This document shows, one piece after another, positions 35,458 to 45,550 of a stretch of 64,000 nucleotides of DNA. The stretch lies in contig CM067522.1 of the NCBI GenBank assembly GCA_034509495.1, positions 5,885,148-5,949,147 of the forward strand, read 5' to 3'. This DNA comes from Acestrorhynchus altus. Taxonomy: Eukaryota; Chordata; Actinopteri; Characiformes; Acestrorhynchidae. The notes under the pieces were generated by a model. It had not been told where the DNA came from. It did not search any database and saw nothing but the letters and a program-made list of their open reading frames with translations. Every line of letters starts with the position of its first letter. The stretch's first letter is position 1. The translations under genes were made by a program, and so were the position numbers.

Positions 35458-35745
35458 ATTTACAAACATTTGGGTTGTCCTAAAAATGGTTACTGAGTTC
35501 CAACACGGTACTATAGATGCCAGAGATGCAGAAACTGAGTTTGTGAGTGGTAGTATTGAAAAGCAGAAAGCAGAACCACAGCAAGGTTCAGAGAGGGGTC
35601 ACCAAGTGTTGTAGCACACAGTGCATTGAAGTCACCAATGCTCTGCTCACTCAGTCACTGCTGAGTTCCAACCCTGCTGTTACAGCCGCAAAGCAAGACC
35701 AATGTTAACACCTATGAATTTAGAATAAGATGCCTTAAAAATGAC
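35458..35745 (+). pseudogene. Tc1-like DNA-binding domain fragment
   Basis: Matches 17370-17700: GGTTGTCCTAAAAATGG against GGTTGTCCTGAAAAAGC, GAGTTCCAACACGGTACTA against GAATTCCAGCATGGTACTG, and CTGCTGAGTTCCAACCCTGC. It encodes the N-terminal helix-turn-helix part of the same transposase group (VTEFQHGTIDARDAE). Truncated at both sides; the left edge abuts the CTAT tract. Confidence 0.65.
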
Positions 35746-35784
35746 TATAGATGTACAGTCCCAAAACTATGGTTCATTTAAAGT

Positions 35785-35840
35785 ACTAGTGCATTTCAAA
35801 AATTAGAATACTGTGAAAAGGGTTCTTGAATTCTTTACCA
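35785..35840 (+). repeat. AAATTAGAATA-type dispersed repeat end
   Basis: Reads GTGCATTTCAAAAATTAGAATACTGTGAAAAG, matching ACATCTCAAAAAATTAGAATACTATGAAAAA at 60894. The phrase is common at the ends of a fish DNA repeat. Extent beyond the shared end is unclear. Confidence 0.5.
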
Positions 35841-36659
35841 TAATATACCATGTATATGCTCCATTTTAAAATGCTACATTAATTTATAAGTCTATGGCAT
35901 GATTATGCAAACACTGTGCTTTGACTATCATTATCCAGTGTGGAACATTTTGGTGAGTTTTATGAAATGCAACAAGTTTTACAACTAACTTATGGAACTA
36001 CCTTAAAAATTATAAACTAAAAAAGTCAATGGGTTCTTACTTTTTGGTGGAGGAGGAGAGTATATTCATCTTATTAAGTTTGTCTTAAAAATAAATATAA
36101 ATGTAAATGTCACAACTCTCAGTTGAGGTTGAAGCAGATGTTAGGGAGGGGGAGTAGATGAAGGGGGTGAATGCTTTTATTAAACCACCTTGTGTATTAC
36201 ACAACATCAGACAGTTCAACAGTAACCAGGAAAAGATCAAAGGTAAAGTTAACCTGTGAAGAAAAGCTACATCATTGTAATTAATGGCATTGTCTCTGAC
36301 TTTACCTTTGTGCTTGACATTACGCCTATTTCCACACTCTCCACACTACTCCCTTATTTTCTTCTCCTTCTGTCTCCACACCTGAGCCACCCGAAACTCA
36401 TGGGAAGCCCAAAACATGGGTTTGCTTCCCCATGTCAAACCCTTGGGACGTGGTCCATAGTAGTAAAATTCCCTCTTGTGCCTTGATAGAAATGTAACTA
36501 ATGTAACCTTTATGTTATAGTTAACCCAGACTGTGCTATATAAAAAGGACTAGATATATTTGTTTCTTCATGCTTGTCATCGAATGAGCTTATTGATGTT
36601 TTTCTTAGAACCAAAAATATTTGTGGTTTGCACTTTGTGGGCAGTTTCATGTTGTTTTC
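35841..36659. other. non-coding, no clear feature
   Basis: Unique DNA, with a pyrimidine-rich stretch near 36320-36390. Confidence 0.5.
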
Positions 36660-37480
36660 CAGGCTGCATAACTCAGAGTAACTTACAGACATGATACACA
36701 CATCATACCTACAAGATACTATCGAACCATGGCGTTCTCATCATTGTGTGATTAATTTTCAATAACAGATTAATCAAAACAGCAACAATTCACTCATTTC
36801 CAACTGAAAAAAATCCCATTTTAAATGCCAAAGTAGCCTTAAAGTGCATATTTACTGCTCTGTCCACATGCATATGCTCAACCTGCATACAGACTGATCA
36901 GCAAGAGGGGTGGGACTGATGATGTCACTGACTCAGATATTAGGTTATAAAGGAAAATGAGAAAGGAGGGTTTGATTTCTCCCTTTCTTTGTTCACGGGG
37001 TATTAATTTCAGAATAACATCTTGAGAAGGGATAATACTGATACGTACATTCATAATAAAAATATTAATAGTCATTCCAATGTTTTGCATTTGAAAAATT
37101 GTCAGTGAAAGTATTTATTATTATAAATATCCTTTTTTTATTTTAATCATTAAAAATATCTCATCAAATGTATTACATTTAAGCTTAAAAACAGTCCTGA
37201 TTTTCAATTTCTAAAATAAGATATAAAATGTCATTATCAGCAAGAATAGTCATTATAAATAGTCATTATAAGCAAGAACATTTTTGATCAGAAAATGGTC
37301 AATTTTATACTATTAGAATGGAATATAGACTATTAGAATATTTTAATATTCTAATATTTTAATATTAAAATTCTCTTCATTGTTACATCTCAAATGAAGA
37401 CAAATTTGAGTTTCCTTGGATCTCCTGAAAATAACAAATACATTCTGCAAATAAAAGAATGTTAAACTACAAAACTAACC
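36660..37480 (+). mobile_element. unassigned dispersed repeat, family U copy B
   Basis: The longest uninterrupted copy. Order of blocks: ATAACTCAGAGTAACTTACA, TCATCATTGTGTGATTAAT, CTGATCAGCAAGAGGGGTGG, GATGATGTCACTGACTCAG, TTATAAAGG, GAAGGGATAATACTGATAC, an AT-only palindromic patch at 37335-37375, then AATGAAGACAAATTTGAGT and GGATCTCCTG. Copies A and C carry these in the same order apart from local gains and losses. No protein coding. A non-autonomous DNA element or an LTR-like unit are both possible. Confidence 0.65.
36920..36951 (+). promoter_or_regulatory. CRE-like, AP-1-like and TATA-like sites in family U
   Basis: TGATGTCA (36920-36927), TGACTCA (36929-36935) and TATAAA (36946-36951) lie within 32 bases. 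In copy C the CRE-like TGATGTCA is kept (57981-57974) and the TATA-like element is TTATAGAGG. Copy A has lost the CRE-like site. Matches to short consensus words are weak evidence alone; the spacing and partial conservation make a promoter plausible. Confidence 0.4.
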
Positions 37481-38689
37481 TACAGAATTGGCCTAAAGGT
37501 TCTAAAGGTTAAACACATATTCAAGTGGATTTCTTTAACTTTGAGTGTTTCTCCCTTCTTCTATAAAGTTATTATTATTATTATTTATTTTTATTTTATT
37601 TCAGAAATGTTTGTCTGTCTTATTACAGAGACTGTAATGTGGCAGCTCTGCACTTAACAAATTCAGGCAAAACAATAACAACACAGCAAACTGATCCTTT
37701 GAACCTGAAACCTTATATCTCTATTTTTTTGCATTTGACAATTCTTCCTTATTTCATGTCAAAAATTGATGACATTCCAATAGAACGTCTTCAGAATGAG
37801 CAGGAACGAAATCCTTTTTACACTGACTTCTAATAAAAGTTAATAAGGTTTTTCCTTCCTCTTAAGTTGCCATTTCAGAAATAATGAGGTTTTGCTCAGT
37901 GACAGGAATGAAATGTACTGCATGTACAAAGAGGTGTCTTCACAGTTTACTTCTGACACAGTAACAGAGTTGTTCCTGGCACCACACCCAACAACAGTTT
38001 ACCTGCACTTAATTACACTGTGCTGAGTGAGAATGTAAAATAAAGGGTGATACTGATCATGCAGAATGCCTTGTGATCCTAAATTAGAATTGTCCCTTAT
38101 TCTCCTTAATGGTCACATACTGTTAAGAGGCTGTCCAGCTTTAACTTTTAATTTTGTTCTTAATTCGGGTGTAATTGAATCAGCTTTAACATCATTGGAC
38201 AAGACCCACATGTAGTTTGCAGTCATCATTGTAATGGTTCCAACAACCTCAGGCATAGTGTGGAAGAGGAAACATTGATGCAATAGAGTGAAACAGTGTT
38301 TAATTTAATTCTGGACATTTGATAACTGTACAGGTTTTATAATTCAGTCTGTTGAGAAATACATTTTTATATCCTTCAGTATCTATTAACAATTATTGTT
38401 CTTTTTTCGTTTTGCCTGTAAAAAGGCAAGAAAGGGAGCCTTTTCATTTACTGACCCACTAGCCTCAGGACTGCAGTGCAGAGACTTCACCCCTTAAAAA
38501 TCCTTGCGTCAGATCAAGTTGAGTTTTATGAGTTTGTCAGAGAAAAAATCGATTTCTCTCCGCACAATGGTGGAGACAAGCTTAGATGGCCTTCTCTGGA
38601 TGAAGTTACATGATAGCAGGAGTAGTAGCATGAGGCAATGCTTGGGCAAAAGAGGTAATCATAAACATTAAGCTGTCACTTATGGCTCA
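37481..38689. other. non-coding, no clear feature
   Basis: AT-rich unique DNA. No repeat or gene recognised. Confidence 0.5.
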
Positions 38690-39140
38690 AGGTAAACCCA
38701 CTGAACAAGACACGGGTGAGAAACTCCACTTGGATTGTTGGAACCCCTTGGTATTTACCAACCATTGCTGCTACGGTTCCGCTACTCGCTTTCAAAAATG
38801 TCTTTCTTCATACCATTCTTCCATAAAGACCAGATTTGTGGTCTACATGGCCAATAGTTGTCCCGGGCACAGATTCTCTCACCTGAGCTTTGTATCTCTG
38901 CAGCTCTCCCAGAGTGACCATTGGCCTCTCGGCTGCTTCTCTAATTAGTGATTTCCTTTTCTGGCCTGTCAGTTAAGATGGACAGGCATTTCTTGTTTGC
39001 ATTTGTACCATACTCCTTCCATTTCCAAATGACGGATTGAAGAGTGAGCTCTGTGAAATGTTCATAGCTTGGGATATTTTTTTATAACACTTCTCCTCAA
39101 CTTTATCCCTGATCTGTCTGGTGTGTTCCTTGGTTTTCAT
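38690..39140 (-). pseudogene. Tc1 transposase N-terminus
   Basis: Starts at 39140 with MKTKEHTRQIRDKVEEKCYK and KISQAMNISQSS, the first helix-turn-helix of the paired-like DNA-binding domain. Later pieces, in other frames, include ERPMVTLGELQRY and HKSGLYGRMV, which correspond to VAELQRC and HQSGLYGRVA of the element at 5895-7328. Frameshifts occur near 39030 and a stop near 38810. No catalytic residues remain. Confidence 0.8.
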
Positions 39141-39478
39141 GGTGCTGTATGATCACTAATGTTCCCTAGCAAACCTCATGGGCCTTTGCAGAACAGCTGT
39201 AGTTATACTGAGAATAAATTACACACAGGTGGACTCTATTTCCTAATTAGGTGACTTTTGAAGGCAACTGGTTTATATTTAGGGGTATCAGACTACAGGG
39301 AGCGGAACACAAATGCATGCCACAATTTTCATTTATTTCAATTTTGGAAATTATGTTTTCTTTTTGCTTCACACATACTTGCTTGTGTTGGCCTATCGCA
39401 TATAATCCCACTAAAATACATTTAGGTGGTGGGTATAACGAAAATGTTCAAGAGGAATGACCAAAAGTATTCAGACAT
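38690..39478 (-). mobile_element. Tc1 element, N-terminal half with right end
   Basis: A third Tc1 subfamily. The 5' untranslated part (39141-39440) reads on the plus strand TAATTACACACAGGTGGACT, TAATTAGGTGACTT-TGAAGGCAACTGG and TTGGCCTATCGCATATAATC, then GTTCAAGAGGAATGACCAAAAGTATTCAGA, a decayed form of the usual GGGTATGAATACTTTTGCA terminus. The catalytic half and the opposite end are missing. Confidence 0.78.
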
Positions 39479-39640
39479 GCCATCCAGCACACAAAGGTGG
39501 TAAAATCTCCTTTACATGGGGCATTAGCACATGAACCTAAGGTCACTAAGGCCCAATACCAGTGCAAGAGGGGTATAAAGCACCTCAGTGTACATTTATG
39601 GGGGGAACTGTAGTGCAGAAGTGTGCCTTCTGTTGCCTCT
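39479..39640 (+). mobile_element. Tc1-like fragment
   Basis: Wording ACATGGGGCATTAGCACATG, CACTAAGGCCCAATACCAGT and GGTATAAAGCACCTCAGTGT fits the middle of the Tc1-like group represented at 17040 and 20600. It directly follows the previous element's end. Weak and short. Confidence 0.4.
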
Positions 39641-40015
39641 CCAGAAGTATATCTATGTAATAGATAATGTAGTGTTGCTCATTATAACATTTAGCATCTT
39701 GATCGTAAAATCATAAGGCCATGGGCATTTAGAATTCAGCTTGAAATCATTTTCTGCTGTAAGAATGTATTCAGTTTGGTAGTTATTTGCCAGAAGCCCT
39801 TGTAAGTGTATCAGTCACTACCTGTACATGCTCTTCTTCCTTAGCTGCAGCTGACTGGTATTACATACAGTTCTGTAGGAGGTGTGTCCAAGACTTTATT
39901 TTGCTCAGCTTTCTAAGTGATACATTACTCCTGTTAACATGTTTCTTGATGTAAACATTATCTTGGCCACAGCGATGCAAGGCACCAGTTTTGTCCATGT
40001 TGTTCAGCCAAACAT
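39641..40015. other. non-coding, no clear feature
   Basis: Unique DNA. Confidence 0.5.
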
Positions 40016-40500
40016 ACAGAGATGGGGGTGAAGTAATGGTGCATTGAGAAGATGGTGTGAAGTAATGAGGCTTTAAGAAAAGGGAATAATAGGGTGTTGA
40101 GAAGATAGGGTTGCTTTGGAGTTGGAGTGGAGTAATAGGCCATTAAAGAGATAATAAAGGAGTAATGTGGCATTAAGGAGATGGGTGGAGTACTCTAATG
40201 TTGAGGACATGGGGTGAAGTAAGGAATTGAAAAGATAAGCTGGATTAATGGGGTGTTAAGGGGATGGCGATAGAGTAATGGGGCATTATGGAGATGGAGT
40301 AGAGGAATAGGGTGCTGAGGAAATGGGGTGGAGTAATGGAGTGTTGTGGAGATGGGATGAATGAATAGGGTATTGAGGAGATGAGATGGAGGAAAAGGGT
40401 GTTGAGGAAAAGTAATGAAATAATGAGGAATTGAAGAGATGAAGGTTGAGTAATGGGCAATAAGGGAGATGGAGGGATGGAGTAATTGGGTGCTAAAGAT
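40016..40500. repeat. degenerate 30-bp minisatellite
   Basis: About sixteen units of 29-31 bases with the approximate pattern GGAGATGGGGTGGAGTAATG-GGGTGTTGA. The first two full units (40021-40050 and 40051-40080) are exactly 30 bases and share GATGG-GTGAAGTAATG. Later units vary by substitution and small indels. Because 30 is a multiple of three, long open frames arise on the minus strand with a ten-residue periodicity (LLNTL-like and HYSTP-like words); these are a by-product, not a gene. Confidence 0.88.
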
Positions 40501-40628
40501 TTTGAGTGACAGAGGATCAGTGAAAACAGTCAAGAAGCTGGACTGCGGTGCCGTTTTCAAAACAGGATTTCCAGACATGGAATATATGCCATTACAAAAA
40601 TAATAATAATGTTATTGTATTCTGAATA

Positions 40629-40832
40629 GAGGGCGGCACGGTGGCGCAGTGGGTAGCGCTGTTGCCGCTGGGTTCGATCCCTGGGTGGGGCGACCTGGGA
40701 AGTTTCTGTGTGGAGTTTGCATGTTCTCCCCGTGTTTGCGTGGGTTTCCTCCGGGTACTCCGGTTTCCCCCACAGTCCAAAGACATGCATGATAGGTGAA
40801 TTGGTGACTCTAAAGTGGCCCTTAGTGTGTGA

Positions 40833-40895
<63 letters not shown>

Positions 40896-41040
40896 CCCTA
40901 CGATGGATTAGCGCCCTGTCTTGGGTTGTTTCCCGCCCTTGCGCTCAGAGTTGCCGGCTGGGCACCGGCTCCCCCGTGACCCTATTCAGGAATAAGCGGT
41001 TTGGAAAATGAATGAATGAATGAATGAATGAATGAATGAA
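40629..41040 (+). mobile_element. DANA-type SINE, complete, with target-site duplications
   Basis: tRNA-derived head with box A-like TGGCGCAGTGGGTAG (about 40640) and box B-like GGTTCGATCCC (about 40671), then GTGTGGAGTTTGCATGTTCT, CGTGGGTTTCCTCCGGGT and CACAGTCCAAAGACATGC, an internal (GT)n (40838-40892), the body to AATAAGCGGTTTGG, and a (GAAT)n tail (41008-41040). This order matches the DANA SINE described in zebrafish. Flanks TGTATTCTGAATA at 40616-40628 and 41041-41053 are a perfect 13-bp target-site duplication, so the insertion is comparatively young. Confidence 0.92.
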
Positions 41041-41053
41041 TGTATTCTGAATA

Positions 41054-42935
41054 ATTCAATGATAAAATGAGTAAGAAAAGGGAGAGAAAATCAACTAATG
41101 CTCCATTTAAATATAAAGGTAGGTTTGAGGAGCTCTCCTGGCCTCTAATATAGGTAGCTGTTCCTAGCTGCACATTAGTTACTGGCTCATCAGTGACAAT
41201 CCAGTCTACACTGTTAAGGGACTGTGGTCCCCAAGACAGGCTGCCATTTAACCCTTGACTTCCCATCTTGGCTGTGCATGTAATGAACTATCCTGCTCTC
41301 TAGAGGGTGGCCATTACTCTGGCTTGGGGACATGTGTAGCAGTAGCCTGACACCCAGCTTATTGGCAATCTGTTAACGCTCCTCCTGAGGAAAGCCTGAT
41401 TAAAGGATGCTGAGGATAAAGGAGCGAATGGGGAGACAGAAAGACAAAGAAAAAGTGAGAGCAAAATAATCATAGAATAAGCAAAATTGCTTAGAATTAG
41501 TGCAGCCCTGACTGAACCATTTAGGAAGCTACTACTATCTGTGTGTCCATCACATACACAAGCGAACAGCAGGACAGCGTAATCATCTGAACATATAATT
41601 ATGCTGGTTATTCATGCTGGACTTGGAAAAGAACGTAGCCACACATCTGTGTTTTGTGAACTGTAATTGGCTTAATTAACTATGCAGGGATGTCACACAC
41701 TGCATGATTAAAAATGCGTCCCAAGCAGGAAATCAAAGAAATTACATGATTCCCTCAAAGAGGTGGAAAGTGCTTCTGTAGAAAACTGTAATTGGAACTG
41801 GACAAGAGACAATTATCACTTTTAGCTATAATAAGATAACTGTTGGATACGGATTATCATAACATGAATCCACATTGCTTTGTTTATTTAATCCATGTAG
41901 TTATAATGTCTTCTATAGGACAAATAATAAGTAGTGAATCAAAATCTAATTCAACACACCAAACGCATTTTATTTGTTGGCTAATCAAATTAAGTGATCA
42001 TTGGGATCAGAATTCATGGAATCTTAACTAATGTCTTTGGTCTACTGCTGGGAAATAATTTCCTCTTGACAAATTTTAATTATCTTGGACTGGAATGCCA
42101 ATGAAAAATGCATATCAGTGGGAAATAATATACAACTGGGTGGTTATTACCTTGATTATGGCAGTGAAACTGCAAACTAAAAAGATGTGTTTGCCAGTGC
42201 ATTTGGCTAAAAACATTATCGAAGGAACATTAATTGTGACAGTCAGGTTAATGGCATGCTTCTCAATTTTGGCAGGTAGCACAGGAATTAAGTAGCACTG
42301 CACGCTCAAACCAGCTGAAGCTTACTTTATTTATTTTGTGTAATGTAACAGAACCAAATGACACACATATTTCTGAAGTCCTTGGCAGACATGATCAGCT
42401 TTAAAGCTGATTTCCCCTGCCTGCTATTCTCTTCTCTGGGATGTTGCTGAAAGGTTTGCATAAACACTAGAAGACGAGAGTAAGATTTTGTCCTGGCACC
42501 TATTTTCAATTCAGTTCACATTCGTTTTGACATTTCCTGATGGAAGGAAACTGATCGGCTGTGACGGCTAGTGTGCCACCTATCTTTTGATACAGATGGA
42601 TTTAGAATGAGGCAGTCAATTACACAGTGTTGGCTGAATACTGAAATGGGTTTTGTTTTTTTTTTTCCACTAAGCTGATTTATCTGACACGTGCAAAACT
42701 TGCTTTGCACTTCCAAAAATCCCCCAGTGTACTATTGAACAAGTTTATCAGGGAAAAAACAAACAAAACAAAACAAAACACTTTTTTTGGGATTGCTAGC
42801 ATCAAGTAAAATACCTCACAGGGGAACAATACCATGCAAAAGGCCATGTGAGAATATGTGTGATAAATTAAGGATAGTCTATGAATCTGGGAAGTAACAT
42901 TAGAATGAATACAAATAAACAAAGCATTTTGAACA
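41054..42935. other. non-coding; candidate conserved block at 41620-42310
   Basis: No gene and no transposon recognised. 41620-42310 is complex and homeobox-motif rich: TTAATTAA at 41672, TAATTGG at 41663 and 41789, TAATTATC near 42077. The look is that of enhancer DNA; inference only. 42764-42780 is a short CAAAA run. Confidence 0.45.
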
Positions 42936-43172
42936 ATGTTTAACCATTTCCATTTCCATTACCATTACCTAAACCTCATTGAACATCGGTGGACAGACCA
43001 TAAAAGACAGCTGCAGAATCTCACAGAACTAGAAGCCTTCTGCAAGGCACAATGGGTGAAAATCCACCAAACAAGAATTGAAAAACTGGGTACTATGAAG
43101 CCTAGTAAACTCATAGGGTGTCCAAAGTTTTGCTTTGGGCAGGTTTCCTTTTTTGTTTTTTTGAAATGGTAA
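42936..43172 (+). pseudogene. Tc1 transposase C-terminal fragment
   Basis: Reads LNLIEHRWTDHKRQLQNLTE followed by LEAFCKAQWVKIHQTRIEKL, the end of a Tc1 transposase. The catalytic Glu in the LIEH motif is kept, although the preceding Pro is Leu. It ends with GGGTGTCCAAAGTTTTGC (43118), the inner end repeat of this Tc1 subfamily (compare 15769). Upstream domains and the outer end are missing. Related to 14760-16245. Confidence 0.8.
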
Positions 43173-43959
43173 AAAAAAAAAAAGAAAATAAAAGGTAATC
43201 TTGGTTAAAATATATGAATCTTTATATTTATGTCTTTTGGAAAAAAGGGGACTTTTTTTCTTATGGTCGTAACTGTCCCTAAAGCTGTAAAATGTGCACA
43301 CAATGAGAAAGAAACCCCATATAAATTGCTTGGTCTATTTCCAGAACCCCTGCTCATACACCTTGTGAAATAAAGAGCTCAACTTTTCATTACATAACCC
43401 ATTTTCCTAATTAATTCAAGTCACATGCAGTAAAGAAAAGAGAGAGACCATGCAAGAAGAACATGAGAGACATTTTTTCTTGTAGAAGCTGAGGAGGGAG
43501 CTTATTTCCATTCCAAATGGGGATGGAGTTATTAGCTGGAGCAGCAGGTATTTTGTCACTGTCATACACACGAGGAGAATTAATGGTCTCCATGCTTCCC
43601 TCTGTGCCACCTTGTGGGGTAGAGTCGACATTTTGCTAACCTCAAGACCTTCATCAACAGCTTGGCGGAGAACACCAAACGCACTAGAACCTCCTTATCT
43701 GACACTAGTTAGCAGAATGAGCTCTTTTGGCTTGTGTGAACTACTTACAGCAGTGGAAGATTAAATCTGTGGATCAACAATGAGGTATTTCATTAACCAC
43801 TTCTTTGCCTTTAGTGCAAAGAACATTAAAGGTTGTATTGTGGGTGAATCCCTATGAATTTGTGGAGAGTACCAGCCTAGACTAAGTTGGATACCTTCTT
43901 TTTTTAATAACCTTTTATATTTGCTTCCTGACCAGTTACTGTAGCTATACTACAGAAAT
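43173..43959. other. non-coding, no clear feature
   Basis: Unique DNA with a poly-A stretch at 43172-43184. Confidence 0.5.
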
Positions 43960-44345
43960 GACACAACAACTCAGAGAGCTATTTCTGCCTGTCAAGGACA
44001 GAAGCCTAAGGCTCATCAAAACTGGATAGCTGAAGACTGGGAAGATATAGCCTGGTATTACGAATCTAGATTTCTGCTGAGCCACACAGAGGGTAGAATT
44101 AGTCTCCCACAGTATGGACCCAACCTGAATTGAATCAACTGTCCAGGCTGGTGGGGTGGTCTAATGGTGTTGGCAATGCTTTCTTTTGGGCCCAGTAATA
44201 TCAAGAATCACTTGAATACAACAGGTTTGCTGTGCATTGTTGCTGATCATGTGCTTCTCTTCATTGCCTCAATTACCCATTTTGTAATGGCTATTTCATG
44301 TATGATAATGGACCATATATGTAAGCTATGATCACAATATGAAGC
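43960..44345 (+). pseudogene. Tc1-like transposase fragment
   Basis: Central part of a Tc1-like transposase: TCATCAAAACTGGATAGCTG, GAAGACTGGGAAGATATAGC, CTGAGCCACACAGAGGGTAG, CTGTCCAGGCTGGTGGGG and GTTGCTGATCATGTGCTTCT. It corresponds to the stretch around the first Asp (a tyrosine codon TAT replaces part of the WSDES motif in WYYES) and on towards the second. Closest relative here is 28240-28480. Not functional. Confidence 0.75.
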
Positions 44346-45305
44346 AATTCAATGGGCAAACAGGATTCTGCCCATTTTTTGCACCTCTCAGTAAGTTTGT
44401 GAAAGTAAAGTATAACCACAGACACACTAAAAGTACAACAGGCCACTGATGTGGTCAGCATAGTCTACAAAATTGCCTACAAGGCTGCTCTATGCAGCTC
44501 CCACCCATGAGGGTGTCCTTGGTTTGCCTAACTTTGATATTGGCTCCGCGTTGGTGCGCTGATGTTCCAGCATGCTTTTGTACTATTGAATCCCCAGAAT
44601 CTCTTGTACTTTCTAGCTGAAACTTAAAACATCTCTTTGCATCTCTTATGCTTAGAGCCCAATGCCTAGAAAAGGAGTGTGCACATGGGATCTTTCTGGG
44701 TGTGCACTGCTCTTATCATTTAATAGTAGTGCAATCCATTTCTTATACTTTCAAAACTTTTGTACTGTATGACCTAGTTACAAATTTCGTCTTAATAACA
44801 TTAATAGAACCCCCGTCCTGCATTTTTATAGATTTTATTTTGATGTGTCCTATTGTCCATTTATGGTATGATAGCAAACTTTTGTTTGTTTATTAGTTTG
44901 GTTACCTGGTTTGGTAAATTAGTGCTTAATGGTGTTAAATCAGTTGTGCTGGAATGGATGGGACATCTACACACTGACTGGGTCCTCCAGGAGAAATCTG
45001 GAAGCAATGTTTATTGTTTAAACCAGCTCACAAGATCTCACCTACTTTCTTCAAAATGAGAACTTCTTTCTGTTTACTGTATTTTGATTTCTGCATCTAT
45101 TCAAATGTGATCTGTTTGTGATCTAATGTCATGCTTCCGGCTGCTGGACCTGGACAGGTTTCCCACTAATTCCCATGTCCAAATTTACACAGACCCTAAA
45201 TAGTTGCTACGGTTACTATTATGTCCACCAGCAAAACTAACATTCAGTATACCCGAGTATTAGAACAGACGTGTGGGGGTCCAGTGTTCCCTAAATAACT
45301 ATGTA
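44346..45305. other. non-coding, no clear feature
   Basis: Unique DNA, nothing recognised. Confidence 0.5.
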
Positions 45306-45550
45306 AAAGTAGTACCAGAGGAGGAGGGCTCCACCCTTGTGAGCCTGGTTCCTCCCAATGGTTCTTCCTCCAGCGCTGAGGGGGTTGTCCCTCGCCATTG
45401 TCAATCTTTGGCTCTCACCAGGGGGTTTATGTCTTATCGTTGTTTATGTGTTGTTAACCTTTTCTTTATTTATTTTTTAATTCCTGTAATACTGCTCTGT
45501 GACATCAGCTGTGAAAAGTGCTATACAAATCAATTTTGGTTTGATTTGAT
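45306..45550 (+). mobile_element. retroposon 3' tail
   Basis: Order of phrases CCAGAGGAGGAGGGCTCCAC, GAGCCTGGTTCCTCCCAATG, GTTCTTCCTCCAGCGCTGAG, then CTGCTCTGTGACATCAGCTG and AAAGTGCTATACAAATCAAT ending in TTGATTTGATCTGAT. The last half matches 28570-28764. The insertion is 5'-truncated. Confidence 0.7.

Noticed and set aside
40195..40578. 127-codon minus-strand open frame with repeats
   Set aside because: The periodic peptide is a by-product of the 30-bp minisatellite, whose unit length is a multiple of three.
40660..40690. tRNA gene suggested by the box B-like GGTTCGATCCC
   Set aside because: It is the tRNA-derived head of a SINE; it lacks a complete cloverleaf and acceptor pairing and continues into the SINE body.
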